Source of the DNA: Vallitaleaceae bacterium 9-2
GTDB taxonomy: Bacteria > Bacillota > Clostridia > Lachnospirales > Vallitaleaceae
NCBI GenBank assembly: GCA_038396585.1
Contig: CP121691.1
Coordinates: 2,480,001-2,544,000 of the forward strand
Reading direction: 5' to 3'
Length of the DNA stretch: 64,000 bases
Shown here one piece after another: positions 54,896 to 63,921 of the stretch (the first letter of the stretch is position 1; each line of letters opens with the position of its first letter). The notes below the pieces were generated by a model. It was not told the DNA's origin, searched no databases, and saw only the letters and a program-made list of their open reading frames with translations. A program made the translations under genes and the position numbers.

Positions 54896-56188
54896 CTATT
54901 GTCCTCCTTCAAATAATGCCGAGTTCACAATAACACCTTCAATAGCCGTAGCTGCTGCAGTTGCAGGACTCATCAAGTGAACCATTCCTCCACGACCCAT
55001 ACGCCCGTTAAAGTTACGATTCGTTGTTGATGCACATGCTTCCCCTTCGGCTAACACACCGTTACTCATCCCAAGACACGCTCCACACGTCGGATTGGTT
55101 ACGCAAAAGCCTGCTTTCATAAATATATCAATAATGCCTTCCTCTAGAGCCATCTGATAAATAGCTGGTGTCGCCGGAGACAAAACACCGCGTAGTGTGT
55201 CACTTATCTTTTTACCTTCCAGTACTTTTGCAGCAATGCGTAAGTCTTCTATCCGCCCATTTGTACATGATCCAATATAAACTTGATCAATTTTTGTCCC
55301 TTGCATTTGCTCAACCGGTTTCACTTGATCCGGTTTATATCCAAACGTTACCATAGGGGTTAACTTAGATAAATCATAGGTATATACCGCTTCATATTGT
55401 GCGTCTTCATCGGATACCCACTGACTAAAATCTTCTAGTGCCTCTTCCTTTGATGTATAATCTTGTTCGATAAAAGGCCATAAATAGTTGACTGTCGTCA
55501 TATCCGGATGACATATACCCGACGTTCCTCCAGCTTCAATCGCCATATTACATAAGGTCATACGTGATTCCATGGACATCTCATCGACAATATTGCCTGT
55601 GAATTCCATAACACAGTTGGTTGCACCATTAACTCCTATTTGACTAATAATATATAAAATAGCATCTTTCGCATAAACACCTTTCGGTAATTTCCCTGTC
55701 AGTTCAAATTTCATGGTTTTGGGTTCTTTAAAAGAACATACACCTTTTAATATCCCAACTTCAAGATCTGTTGTCCCAACCCCTGCCGCAAAAGCCCCAA
55801 AAGCTCCATGGGTACATGTATGGCTATCTCCCATAATGATTGTATAGCCCGGACGTACAAAGCCTTTTTCAGGAAAAATCGCATGGCATACACCATTGCG
55901 ACCAATATCAAAGAAATCTTTAATCTTATGCCGTCTTGCCCAATCTCGTATAATTTTTCCTTGCTCCGCCGTTTTTGAGTCCTTTGCAGGCGTAACATGA
56001 TCTATAACTGCTTTAATCTTTGTCGGATCAAAAACACGGTCCATTCCTCTAGCCATTAAATCTGTAATTGCAATTGGCGTTGTAATTTCATGGCAAAATA
56101 CCGCGTCTAATTTTACAATTGTCGTATCTTCAAATGGCTTATCAATTTGATGTGCGTCAAATATTTTTTGTGCAATTGTTTTACCCAT
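54896..56188 (-). CDS. Aconitase-superfamily large subunit (second LeuC-type)
   Basis: 430 residues, the ~420-aa class distinct from the 470-aa LeuC at 40.6 kb. Seen: [78 protein letters not shown] and NPTCGACLGMSNG for the 4Fe-4S cluster, and TSTTNRNFNGRMGRGG near the end (ASTTNRNF). AAGGAG ribosome site. First gene of LeuC2-LeuD2 followed by ilvD. Substrate as for its partner. Confidence 0.85.
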   Translation of the reverse strand: MGKTIAQKIFDAHQIDKPFEDTTIVKLDAVFCHEITTPIAITDLMARGMDRVFDPTKIKAVIDHVTPAKDSKTAEQGKIIRDWARRHKIKDFFDIGRNGVCHAIFPEKGFVRPGYTIIMGDSHTCTHGAFGAFAAGVGTTDLEVGILKGVCSFKEPKTMKFELTGKLPKGVYAKDAILYIISQIGVNGATNCVMEFTGNIVDEMSMESRMTLCNMAIEAGGTSGICHPDMTTVNYLWPFIEQDYTSKEEALEDFSQWVSDEDAQYEAVYTYDLSKLTPMVTFGYKPDQVKPVEQMQGTKIDQVYIGSCTNGRIEDLRIAAKVLEGKKISDTLRGVLSPATPAIYQMALEEGIIDIFMKAGFCVTNPTCGACLGMSNGVLAEGEACASTTNRNFNGRMGRGGMVHLMSPATAAATAIEGVIVNSALFEGGQ

Positions 56189-56250
56189 AATTTTCTCCTT
56201 ATATTATATTGTAAACCGCTCTAATTCAACACTTTACCCAATCATAGTTT

Positions 56251-56286
56251 AAGTGGTTTACCTTGAGATGTCAAGGCAAACCACTT
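56251..56286. repeat. Strong hairpin without U-run
   Basis: AAGTGGTTT-A-CCTTGA (56251-56266) pairs with TCAAGG-C-AAACCACTT (56271-56286), one mismatch, 4-base loop. It lies 38 bases after the NlpC/P60 gene and upstream of LeuC2. No T-run follows on either strand, so it may be a weak terminator or an RNA-stability or operator element. Confidence 0.5.
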
Positions 56287-56324
56287 ATAATACAAGCATA
56301 TAATATAACTTTTATTTATACCCC

Positions 56325-57872
56325 TTATAATACACGTTTTGCACCAATAAAAGGTAATCGACTCATCCACCCAAAGGCCGGAGTAACACGTACGCCAGAA
56401 GTTGTTGTCGCATGGATAGACTGTCCATCTCCTATGTAGATCGCTACATGGGATACTCGTCCGGATTTTCCGTAAAATAATAAATCGCCAGGAATCAATG
56501 CACTCTTATCTACATAATCGCCCTGTAAGTATTGATCTCTTGAGGAACGATTAAGCTTCACACCAAATGGTGCATAGATTTGTTGTGTATATGAAGAACA
56601 GTCAATACCTTTAGTCAGACTTGTTCCTCCATAACGATACGGAGTTCCTATAAATTGTTTTGCATAAGCAATAAGCTGATCCACATCAGCATCGGATTTT
56701 TGCTCCATACTTTTTGTCATATTCAACTCTTCTTCATCTAAGATACGAATATAATCCTGATGGGCATATCCTTGAACTGCATTCTGCGTACGTACGAGAT
56801 ACCATTCGCCTTCTTCGCCTTGAATCGTTATACGCTGATTCAAAGTTAATTTTCCAATGATATTATCTGAATTCTCTAGGGATGGTGACGAACGCATTCG
56901 AAGGACTTCTGTCGTTACACTTCCAACCGTTTCTGATGAATTATTTGACGCTTTTGTTGTCTCATCTTTTATTGACTTGTCTATAGCTTCTTGCTCTAAA
57001 GCGGTAGCTCCAACAAATTCATTAATGTATTTTACAAGTTTCTTATTATTTTCAAATTGTTTAAACAAACGAAGGTTCAATATCAATGCTTCCTCTTTTG
57101 TACTTAACGTTTGCGGCTTTAAATAGATTCCTCCATCATCACTTTGTGTTCCACGGACCAATCCATTACTGATAGCTTTATTCATCGCTACCAATGCCCA
57201 ATCTGATATTTGTTCTTTATCTGTAAATTCAAACTTTGTCGGTGCATCCGATAATACCTCAACCTCTGCACGCAACTCAATCGCATCACTCAAACGAACA
57301 AAAATGACAATCATTTCTTCCCTTGTTATTTCCTGATTCGGATAAAAATATCCGTCATTACCTTGTATCAATCCTAAAATGTAGCCTTTAATCACAAACA
57401 GATTTTGTGTATCCTCAAATACATTTTCATCTTCTGTTACACTATCTAATGCTCCAAACATCTTTTCAAATGCTGTAACAACAAGCTCTATAAACTCTTC
57501 ACGTGAAATATTTTCATGTAAGTCATCATACAAATTCTGTGTAATATACCCTTTTTCTTTGGCTTCATCAAACTCACTAATCGCCCATGACGATGGCATA
57601 GACTCTGTAGCAAAAACTGGATGCGCAAATGCAAACACAAATAAGTGCAAACATAAAAAGAGTGGGATGGCTACCTTAAATTTCGCTTTTTTTGTTTTGT
57701 GACGAAAAAGCTGCATGCCTAATAAACCTCCTATCGGTCCTAAAAAAGCCCATAAAAGCAAGACTTTTTCAGGAATTCTATACTTGTTATTTATTGCCTT
57801 TACCTTGTCAATTCCATATATAAAGAAAGTAATTCCGTTTATTATTCCATATACAATTCCTATATCATTCAT
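56325..57872 (-). CDS. DUF1294 - SLH - SH3 - NlpC/P60 fusion
   Basis: 515 residues. Residues ~1-90 are a DUF1294 membrane module: YGIDKVKAINNKYRIPEK, LLWAFLGPIGGLLGMQLFRHKTKKAKF, then PLFLCLHLFVFAFAHPVFA as a last TM. Then about three SLH-like repeats (ISEFDEAKEKGYITQNL, REEFIELVVTAFEKMFG, WALVAMNKAISNGLVRG), a bacterial SH3 (~320-385, VLRMRSSPSLENSDNIIGKL) and NlpC/P60 (~405-515): GIDCSSYTQQIYAPFG with catalytic Cys, VSHVAIYIGDG with catalytic His. Hydrolyses peptidoglycan stem peptides outside. DUF1294 is normally a stand-alone protein. Confidence 0.9.
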   Translation of the reverse strand: MNDIGIVYGIINGITFFIYGIDKVKAINNKYRIPEKVLLLWAFLGPIGGLLGMQLFRHKTKKAKFKVAIPLFLCLHLFVFAFAHPVFATESMPSSWAISEFDEAKEKGYITQNLYDDLHENISREEFIELVVTAFEKMFGALDSVTEDENVFEDTQNLFVIKGYILGLIQGNDGYFYPNQEITREEMIVIFVRLSDAIELRAEVEVLSDAPTKFEFTDKEQISDWALVAMNKAISNGLVRGTQSDDGGIYLKPQTLSTKEEALILNLRLFKQFENNKKLVKYINEFVGATALEQEAIDKSIKDETTKASNNSSETVGSVTTEVLRMRSSPSLENSDNIIGKLTLNQRITIQGEEGEWYLVRTQNAVQGYAHQDYIRILDEEELNMTKSMEQKSDADVDQLIAYAKQFIGTPYRYGGTSLTKGIDCSSYTQQIYAPFGVKLNRSSRDQYLQGDYVDKSALIPGDLLFYGKSGRVSHVAIYIGDGQSIHATTTSGVRVTPAFGWMSRLPFIGAKRVL

Positions 57873-57914
57873 GCTTCCTCCTTATACAGCACACTGCTTA
57901 TATTATAACGTAAT

Positions 57915-57958
57915 ATAAAAAAAATTGTAAGACCATATGGTAAATACAGTCTTACAAT
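57915..57958 (-). terminator. Intrinsic terminator after the TIM-barrel isomerase
   Basis: ATTGTAAGAC (57924-57933) and GTCTTACAAT (57949-57958) pair perfectly; an 8-base T-run follows on the minus strand. The gap 57873-57983 otherwise holds nothing seen. Confidence 0.9.
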
Positions 57959-57983
57959 CGTGTTACAGCCCTTTATGATTATA

Positions 57984-58808
57984 TTATTTTAATAATTTTG
58001 TTAAAAATTCCTGACTTTTTTTAAGCCCAGAACCTGTTTGTCCTTCAATAATAATATCTAAGCCTGGTTTGTATTTTTGAATCATTGTTTTTATAAAAGA
58101 ATAATCCATGATTCCATCGCCAACAGGAACCTGAACTAATGTATTGTTTTCAACAATAAAGTCTTTGGCATGAAATACAGCTATTTTGTCACCATAAAGT
58201 TCAAAAGCTTCTTGAATAATTTCATTGCATCGGGTGTAGTTATCCATACACAAGAAGTTGTATGGGTCGAGTATGGCAAGAACATTCGTTGAATCCAGTG
58301 CATCAATTAATCGTTTGACTTGCTTTGGTGATCCCATTGCATGATGATATGCACCTTCGATTCCAACACACATTCCATGATGCTTGGCTACCTCAACAAG
58401 CTCTTGGAAGATTTTTAGAACTGATTGATAAGCTTTTTCCGAGTGATTATCCGGATGGTATGTCCAGTTCTTCATATAGGACCCCGTTTCTGTTCCTACA
58501 AGATATCCACCAAGTTCTTTACCATAGACAAGATATTCTTTAAATCGTGCCATCCCTTGTTCAACAACCTCTTCATCCAGTAAGTTAAAGTAACTTCCTA
58601 TGAGACCAATGTGGATATTGTGCTTTTTAAATGCCTGTCCAATTTTAAACGCCTTTCCTGCCGATAAAAACCCTGCTGTATCTGATACACCTTCAATAGA
58701 TTTATATGCAACCAGCTGTACCGATTCAAGGCCTTGAAGTTCAAGACGCGCTGCCAAGTCCTCTGCCGATACATTCTCTGCTATATCATGCCCACGTGTT
58801 CCAATCAT
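57984..58808 (-). CDS. Sugar phosphate isomerase/epimerase-type TIM barrel
   Basis: 274 residues from the ATG at 58808, nine or so bases after GAGAGG; the frame opens at 58829 with no ribosome site. AP-endonuclease-2-like xylose isomerase fold: LGLIGSYFNLLDEE, GTETGSYM, VGIEGAYHHAMGSPKQVKRLID, AILDPYNFLCMDNY, VFHAKDFI and IIEGQTGSGLKKS, which supply metal Glu, Asp, His and Glu. Epimerises or isomerises a sugar; substrate unknown. Lies after the alpha-glucoside operon's terminator, so it is a separate transcript, but a link is possible. Confidence 0.82.
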   Translation of the reverse strand: MIGTRGHDIAENVSAEDLAARLELQGLESVQLVAYKSIEGVSDTAGFLSAGKAFKIGQAFKKHNIHIGLIGSYFNLLDEEVVEQGMARFKEYLVYGKELGGYLVGTETGSYMKNWTYHPDNHSEKAYQSVLKIFQELVEVAKHHGMCVGIEGAYHHAMGSPKQVKRLIDALDSTNVLAILDPYNFLCMDNYTRCNEIIQEAFELYGDKIAVFHAKDFIVENNTLVQVPVGDGIMDYSFIKTMIQKYKPGLDIIIEGQTGSGLKKSQEFLTKLLK

Positions 58809-58856
58809 TATAAAAAACCTCTCTTTCATTCATTGTTTCAAATTACTATTATAGCT

Positions 58857-58900
58857 GAAAAAAATCAGAAAGTTAAGCTTTTTAAGTCAACTTTCTGATT
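58857..58900 (-). terminator. Intrinsic terminator of the alpha-glucoside operon
   Basis: AATCAGAAAGTT (58863-58874) and AACTTTCTGATT (58889-58900) pair perfectly over 12 bases; a T-run follows on the minus strand. It ends the transcript of the amylosucrase-like gene, 15 bases away. Confidence 0.9.
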
Positions 58901-58914
58901 TTTATGAGAATTGT

Positions 58915-60756
58915 CTATACCAACCATAAACTTTCATATGGAAAAAGTTTAAACTGCGCTTCATTCATTGTAACCATTTTATCTGTAATTAAGTCTGATA
59001 AAATAGTTTTATGCGTAATATCCCTAAGCTGATCCACTGAAAAATATTGATGATTTTCACTAAAATTGAATAAACAAATCATCGTTCGTTCCTTGGTCCG
59101 CTTAACAAATCCATATACATGTATATTATCAAAGGTCAATATCTCATATTCCGCTTTACTATTAAAAATAGGATGGCCCCTTCGAATTGCACTTATTTTC
59201 TTAACATACTGAAAAACACGTCCTTCGTCTGTATGTAAGTCATGACGTTTTTTTGCTCTTTTCCAATCAAACTTTGCACGATGAACCCATCGCCCTTCTG
59301 CCTGTTTATGCATATCTTTTTTATAGCTTTGATCATTCAGCGTCGCAATTTCGTCGCCGCTATATAGTAGCGGAATTCCCGGTTGGGAAAAAATCAGCGC
59401 CAAAATAAGTTTAATACGATAATGTGCAAGTTCGCGTTCCCGCTCATCATGACGCTCTTTGGCTATTTCAAGTCCTAACAGAGAAGCCAATGTTCCATTT
59501 GTGCGCGCATCATGATTCTTTGGATTATACTGATATATCTCTCCTTTGGAAAAGCTTCCTGCAAATCGCCCTGCATAAAAATCAATCAAAAATTGCTTAT
59601 GTAAATACGGATTCATTCCAAAATATTCAACGGTATCTTCATTAAATCCCCACCCGATATCATCATGACATCGTATATAGTTCATAAAGCATCCTGTTTT
59701 TGGAATATGGTAGCGTTGTGCATCGGATGTTAGCAGCCGTGTGTCTCTCGTCGCCAGTGAATTAAACAAGTCCACCATTAAATTTGCATTATATAAAACA
59801 CCGCACTCAATACGTTGGTGAACGCTTTGTTCCTCCACATGACCAAAATACTTAAAGATTTCATCCGGTTCAACAATGGCTTCTCCAAGTAATGCCACCG
59901 AAGGACATGCAATTTCTTTGACTAAATGGAATAGATGCAGTAATTCATGTGCCTGTTTTAAATTTCTACACGTTGTTCCCGGTTCCTTCCACATAAATGC
60001 AATCGCATCCAAACGAATCATATTTACACCCAAATTAGCAATAAACAGCATTACATCGACCATCTGTTCAAAAACATATGGATTCTTAAAATTCAAATCC
60101 CATTGAAATGAACTAAAGGATGTAAAAACCCACTTGTTTATTTTTTCTACATATGTAAAATTACCAGGGTTCTTATCGGGCAATACCTCCGGGACAAATT
60201 GGTCATAAATATCCGGTATTTCGCGATTGTCATACATAATGTACATATCCTGATATTTTTGATCTCCTTCTAAAGCCTTTAGCGCCCATTCGTGGGTGTC
60301 TGCTGTATGGTTTAGCACATAATCGATACACACATCAATCTCTTGTTCCCTAAAGGCACTAAGCACCTTTTTAAACTCTGTCAAAGAGCCTAAAGATGGA
60401 TCAATCTCTTTATAATTTTCTACCGCATATCCACCATCATTTTCTCCTTTTCTGGGCAATAGAAGTGGCATAAGGTGTACATAGGTGATGCCTAACTCCT
60501 TTAGGTAGTCTATCTTATCCACTAGCCCCATTAAGTTATCCGCAAACAAATCAACATACAGCATCATTCCAACCATTTTCTCACTCATAAACCAATCATG
60601 TTCTCTAAGGTCTAAGCGATGCAATTGCTTTGGACGGCTTTTCATACGGCTGACGATTGTATCAAACAATGCATTGAAACTCGCTTCGTCGCCACCATAT
60701 TCTCCATATATGGACAGATATTCTTCTTTTAAGTGTTTTACTGCTTCTAAATTCAT
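58915..60756 (-). CDS. GH13 subfamily 4 (amylosucrase-like) glucosyl enzyme
   Basis: 613 residues. Alpha-retaining (beta/alpha)8 enzyme. An N-terminal helical segment, then VHLMPLLLPRKGENDGGYAVENY, VCIDYVLNHTADTHEWA, nucleophile in NMIRLDAIAFMWKEPGTTCRNLKQAH, general acid in ALLGEAIVEPDE, and RCHDDIGWGF. LLYSGDEIATLNDQSY and EGRWVHRAKFDW also match amylosucrase. It would act on sucrose or alpha-glucans to build or transfer glucosyl units; close relatives include sucrose hydrolases. Operon with GH65 (12 bases upstream) and ABC transporter. No signal peptide, so acts on imported sugar. Confidence 0.87.
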   Translation of the reverse strand: MNLEAVKHLKEEYLSIYGEYGGDEASFNALFDTIVSRMKSRPKQLHRLDLREHDWFMSEKMVGMMLYVDLFADNLMGLVDKIDYLKELGITYVHLMPLLLPRKGENDGGYAVENYKEIDPSLGSLTEFKKVLSAFREQEIDVCIDYVLNHTADTHEWALKALEGDQKYQDMYIMYDNREIPDIYDQFVPEVLPDKNPGNFTYVEKINKWVFTSFSSFQWDLNFKNPYVFEQMVDVMLFIANLGVNMIRLDAIAFMWKEPGTTCRNLKQAHELLHLFHLVKEIACPSVALLGEAIVEPDEIFKYFGHVEEQSVHQRIECGVLYNANLMVDLFNSLATRDTRLLTSDAQRYHIPKTGCFMNYIRCHDDIGWGFNEDTVEYFGMNPYLHKQFLIDFYAGRFAGSFSKGEIYQYNPKNHDARTNGTLASLLGLEIAKERHDERERELAHYRIKLILALIFSQPGIPLLYSGDEIATLNDQSYKKDMHKQAEGRWVHRAKFDWKRAKKRHDLHTDEGRVFQYVKKISAIRRGHPIFNSKAEYEILTFDNIHVYGFVKRTKERTMICLFNFSENHQYFSVDQLRDITHKTILSDLITDKMVTMNEAQFKLFPYESLWLV

Positions 60757-60768
60757 CGAACCACCTCT

Positions 60769-63024
60769 TTATTTTGCCTCCATCGGATACCGAATATGGA
60801 TTTGATTTTCAACGCTATATCTTTGACCATAAACGATAATTTCAACGGGTTTTGATGTATGGAGTGTAATTTGGTCAGCCATAGTGATTGTCACCAGCGC
60901 TTGCTGATAGCGAAATCTAAACCGAAGCTTTTTCCACTCTCTAGGCATAATTGGATGAAGACTTATACCGTCTTCTTTAATACGCAAACCTCCAAATCCG
61001 TAGACAATGCTCATATAAGCGCCTCCGGCATTGGCAATATGCAATCCATCTTTTGTATTATGGTGCAAATTATCTAAATCCAAACGCACTGTTTTCATAA
61101 AAAACGTATAGGCTTTTTCCACTCTATTCAACTTTGCCGCCATGATACTGTGTACACATGGTGAGAGACTTGAATCGTGGGTTGTTAATCTTTCATAGTA
61201 GTCATAAGAACGCTCCATAATATCCAAAGGAACATTATCCAACAAAAAATATGCCAATAGCGTATCTGCTTGCTTCAAAACCCGATATCTATAGATAGTC
61301 AATGGGTGATAATGTAGTAGCAGCGGATATTTATCTTTAGGTGTATGTTCAAAATCCCAATCCGCCTTATCTTTGAAGGAATCATCTTGCCAAAAAATCC
61401 CTAGTTCTTCTGAAAAAGGCAGATACATTTGTTGATAGGCCTTTTCCATCATTCGTAGTTCTTCATTTTTTATCTGTAGACGTTTTTTGTACTCTTGAAA
61501 CCAGTCTGGATCTGTAATATTTAACTCATCGGCAAATTTTGTCGCCCAATACAAATGGTATCGTGCCATTGCATTTGTATAAAAATTATTATTCACAATT
61601 GCGCTATATTCATCAGGTCCTGTCACCGCCGGTATTTTGAACTGATTATCCTTGTCAAAATGACCGATTTCCAGCCAAATTCGAGCTGTCTCAAAAATAA
61701 CTTCAAAGCCCGCTTGTTTTACAAAATCTATATCCTTTGTGAAAAGATAATATTGAATATAGGCATAAGCTACATCTGCATTAATATGATACTGTGCACT
61801 TCCCGCCGGAAAATACGCCGAACATTCCGTTCCCGCAATGGTTCTCCAGGGTATCTTCGCTCCAGTTTTGTGCCCCATCATCACCGACCGTTCTCTTGCT
61901 TGATTTAACGTTTGATATCTAAATGCTAATAAGTTTTTAGCTATTTTAGGATGCGTTAGAGAAAAAAAGGGCAGCATATATATCTCTGTATCCCAAAAAT
62001 AATGCCCTTCATATCCTTCCCCACTTAATCCCTTTGCACAGATATTGGAGAACTTATCCCGACCAGCTGAGGCATATAACTGATATACACTGTAATTTAA
62101 TGCTTCTTCAACAGATTCATCGCCCTCAAGTTCAATCCTAGCCACTTCCCAAAAGGCTTCCAAATGCTTTTTTTGTTGGCTAAACCAATACGCACTCGAG
62201 TGTTGTATTGCCTTATGAATGATCTGTCTTCCACTTTCTTCATATACCGGTGTACGGATGCTATCTGTATATACAAGAAACTTTGAAAATGTCAGGGATT
62301 CCCCTTGCTTAATCGAAGCATGTTTAAATGCAACAACACTCTCTTCTTGAACTTCATAGTCCATGTCAATATCATGTGACATCGATGCTGTCACAAACAA
62401 ATTCGAATGACGCGTCTTACTCGTTATCTGGCCCAAGGCATTATTCTCCACATGCACCTGTTCAACCAATAGCCATCGTTCACGTTCAGAAGACACTCGA
62501 GGATCATTCTTATCTGCATAGTTATTGACATGTCCATTTAGCGTCGATAAAATAGAGATATCTCCCGAATAGTTCATCGATGTAATCATATACTCTATGA
62601 CAGCAAGTTCTAATTGTTCAAAAGATGCCATCTTTCGAATACGTATGACAATATGATGACCTTTTGGAGATATCCACTCTATGTGACGGACATTGTAACC
62701 TTCCATAATATTTAGCTTGCGTTCCAACATCACAACCTTTCCATCAAACAAAGAAAATTCTTCATCATCAATGCGCAGAATAATTGTCTGCCCATCTATT
62801 AGATTCAGCATTTTCTGGGCTGTCTTTGGAAATCCATAAGCGCTTTCTCCATACTTTATCTCAACATCTTCATAAAAACCATTGATATATGTTCCACGTA
62901 TCGTTTGAAAATCGCTAGGATATCCTTCTTCAAAGTTTCCTCGTAATCCAAGATATCCATTTCCAACAAATTGCAAACTTTCATCAACGAGTAACTGTTC
63001 ATTTGTTAACTTTGAATTTTTCAT
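60769..63024 (-). CDS. GH65 glycoside phosphorylase
   Basis: 751 residues from the ATG at 63024, seven bases after AGGAG; the longer frame to 63054 has no ribosome site. GH65 layout: N-terminal beta sandwich, linker, (alpha/alpha)6 barrel and C-terminal beta region. Seen: NGYLGLRGNFEEGY, FWDTEIYMLPFFSLTHP, GAKIPWRTIAGTECS, general acid Glu in AVTGPDEYSAIVNNN and NAGGAYMSIVYGFGGLR. Cleaves an alpha-linked glucose disaccharide with phosphate to beta-glucose-1-phosphate. Candidates: maltose, kojibiose, nigerose or trehalose; unresolved. Cytosolic. Follows an ABC permease by 36 bases. Confidence 0.93.
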   Translation of the reverse strand: MKNSKLTNEQLLVDESLQFVGNGYLGLRGNFEEGYPSDFQTIRGTYINGFYEDVEIKYGESAYGFPKTAQKMLNLIDGQTIILRIDDEEFSLFDGKVVMLERKLNIMEGYNVRHIEWISPKGHHIVIRIRKMASFEQLELAVIEYMITSMNYSGDISILSTLNGHVNNYADKNDPRVSSERERWLLVEQVHVENNALGQITSKTRHSNLFVTASMSHDIDMDYEVQEESVVAFKHASIKQGESLTFSKFLVYTDSIRTPVYEESGRQIIHKAIQHSSAYWFSQQKKHLEAFWEVARIELEGDESVEEALNYSVYQLYASAGRDKFSNICAKGLSGEGYEGHYFWDTEIYMLPFFSLTHPKIAKNLLAFRYQTLNQARERSVMMGHKTGAKIPWRTIAGTECSAYFPAGSAQYHINADVAYAYIQYYLFTKDIDFVKQAGFEVIFETARIWLEIGHFDKDNQFKIPAVTGPDEYSAIVNNNFYTNAMARYHLYWATKFADELNITDPDWFQEYKKRLQIKNEELRMMEKAYQQMYLPFSEELGIFWQDDSFKDKADWDFEHTPKDKYPLLLHYHPLTIYRYRVLKQADTLLAYFLLDNVPLDIMERSYDYYERLTTHDSSLSPCVHSIMAAKLNRVEKAYTFFMKTVRLDLDNLHHNTKDGLHIANAGGAYMSIVYGFGGLRIKEDGISLHPIMPREWKKLRFRFRYQQALVTITMADQITLHTSKPVEIIVYGQRYSVENQIHIRYPMEAK

Positions 63025-63060
63025 CTGCCCTCTCCTAAACTTCTTTTCAAACATTGATAT

Positions 63061-63921
63061 TTACTTGATTGATCCTGATACCATACCTTTAATAATATGT
63101 TTTTGTGCAAGTAAGAATCCGACAATGATAGGGATGGCTGCCATTAAAACCGCTGTCATAATTAAATCCCACTTTTTAACAAAGGATCCTGCAAAGGCCA
63201 TAATGGCAAGTGGAATCGTCTGAATATCTTGTCCGATACCAAGAATAAGCGATGGTAATAAGAAGTCATTCCAAATCCAAATACCATTTAAGATAATGAC
63301 TGTAACAAAAATAGGTTTTAAAATCGGTAAAATAATTTTGAAGAAAGTCTGAGGTTTTGTGCACCCATCAATCGTTGATGCTTCCTCAAGTTCAAGAGGA
63401 ACAGACTTAATAAATCCATGAAACATAAAGACAGACAATGGCGTACCAAATCCAATGTAAGCAAAAATCATTCCATGATAAGTTCGAAGCATTCGTAAGC
63501 CCGTAGCTTCATATATCATTCGAAACAATGCAACCAGTGGAAACATGACCACTTGAAATGGAATGATGAGTCCACTTAAAAAAAGTAAAAAGATAAATCC
63601 TGATACTTTTGTTTTTGTCCGCACCAAAACCCATGCCGCCATGGCAGAAAAAACTGAAATAGTCACCAAGGATCCAACAGTAATAACCACCGATGAAAAA
63701 ACACTTGAGGAGTATTCAATGCTTGGCCGACTCCAAATGTCTGCCATATTGATAAATAATTGACCCCAACGTTCTGGTAAGGCTATGGGATCTGTAATAA
63801 TCTCAAGAGATGCTTTTGCCGCATTAATAACAACAATAAAAAAAGGAAACATGGCAATTAAAAACATTATCAACGTTATAAATGTCAATACAATATTAAG
63901 GACTTTTCGTTTTTTAAACAT
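63061..63921 (-). CDS. Carbohydrate ABC transporter permease (MalG type)
   Basis: 286 residues, six TM helices. Binding-protein-dependent permease: LNIVLTFITLIMFLIAMFPFFIVV opening helix, EEASTIDGCTKPQTFFKIILP (EAA loop for the ATPase) and WIWNDFLLPSLIL. It would import an alpha-glucoside for the two enzymes downstream (inference). Its ATG overlaps the upstream permease stop (TAATG). No ATPase gene seen here; MsmK-like shared ATPases are common. Confidence 0.93.
   Translation of the reverse strand: MFKKRKVLNIVLTFITLIMFLIAMFPFFIVVINAAKASLEIITDPIALPERWGQLFINMADIWSRPSIEYSSSVFSSVVITVGSLVTISVFSAMAAWVLVRTKTKVSGFIFLLFLSGLIIPFQVVMFPLVALFRMIYEATGLRMLRTYHGMIFAYIGFGTPLSVFMFHGFIKSVPLELEEASTIDGCTKPQTFFKIILPILKPIFVTVIILNGIWIWNDFLLPSLILGIGQDIQTIPLAIMAFAGSFVKKWDLIMTAVLMAAIPIIVGFLLAQKHIIKGMVSGSIK

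Noticed and set aside
56208-56260. TTGTAAACC and GGTTTACC near the LeuC2 promoter as a BirA operator
   Set aside because: The two half-sites are ~38 bases apart, far too wide, and the second belongs to another hairpin.
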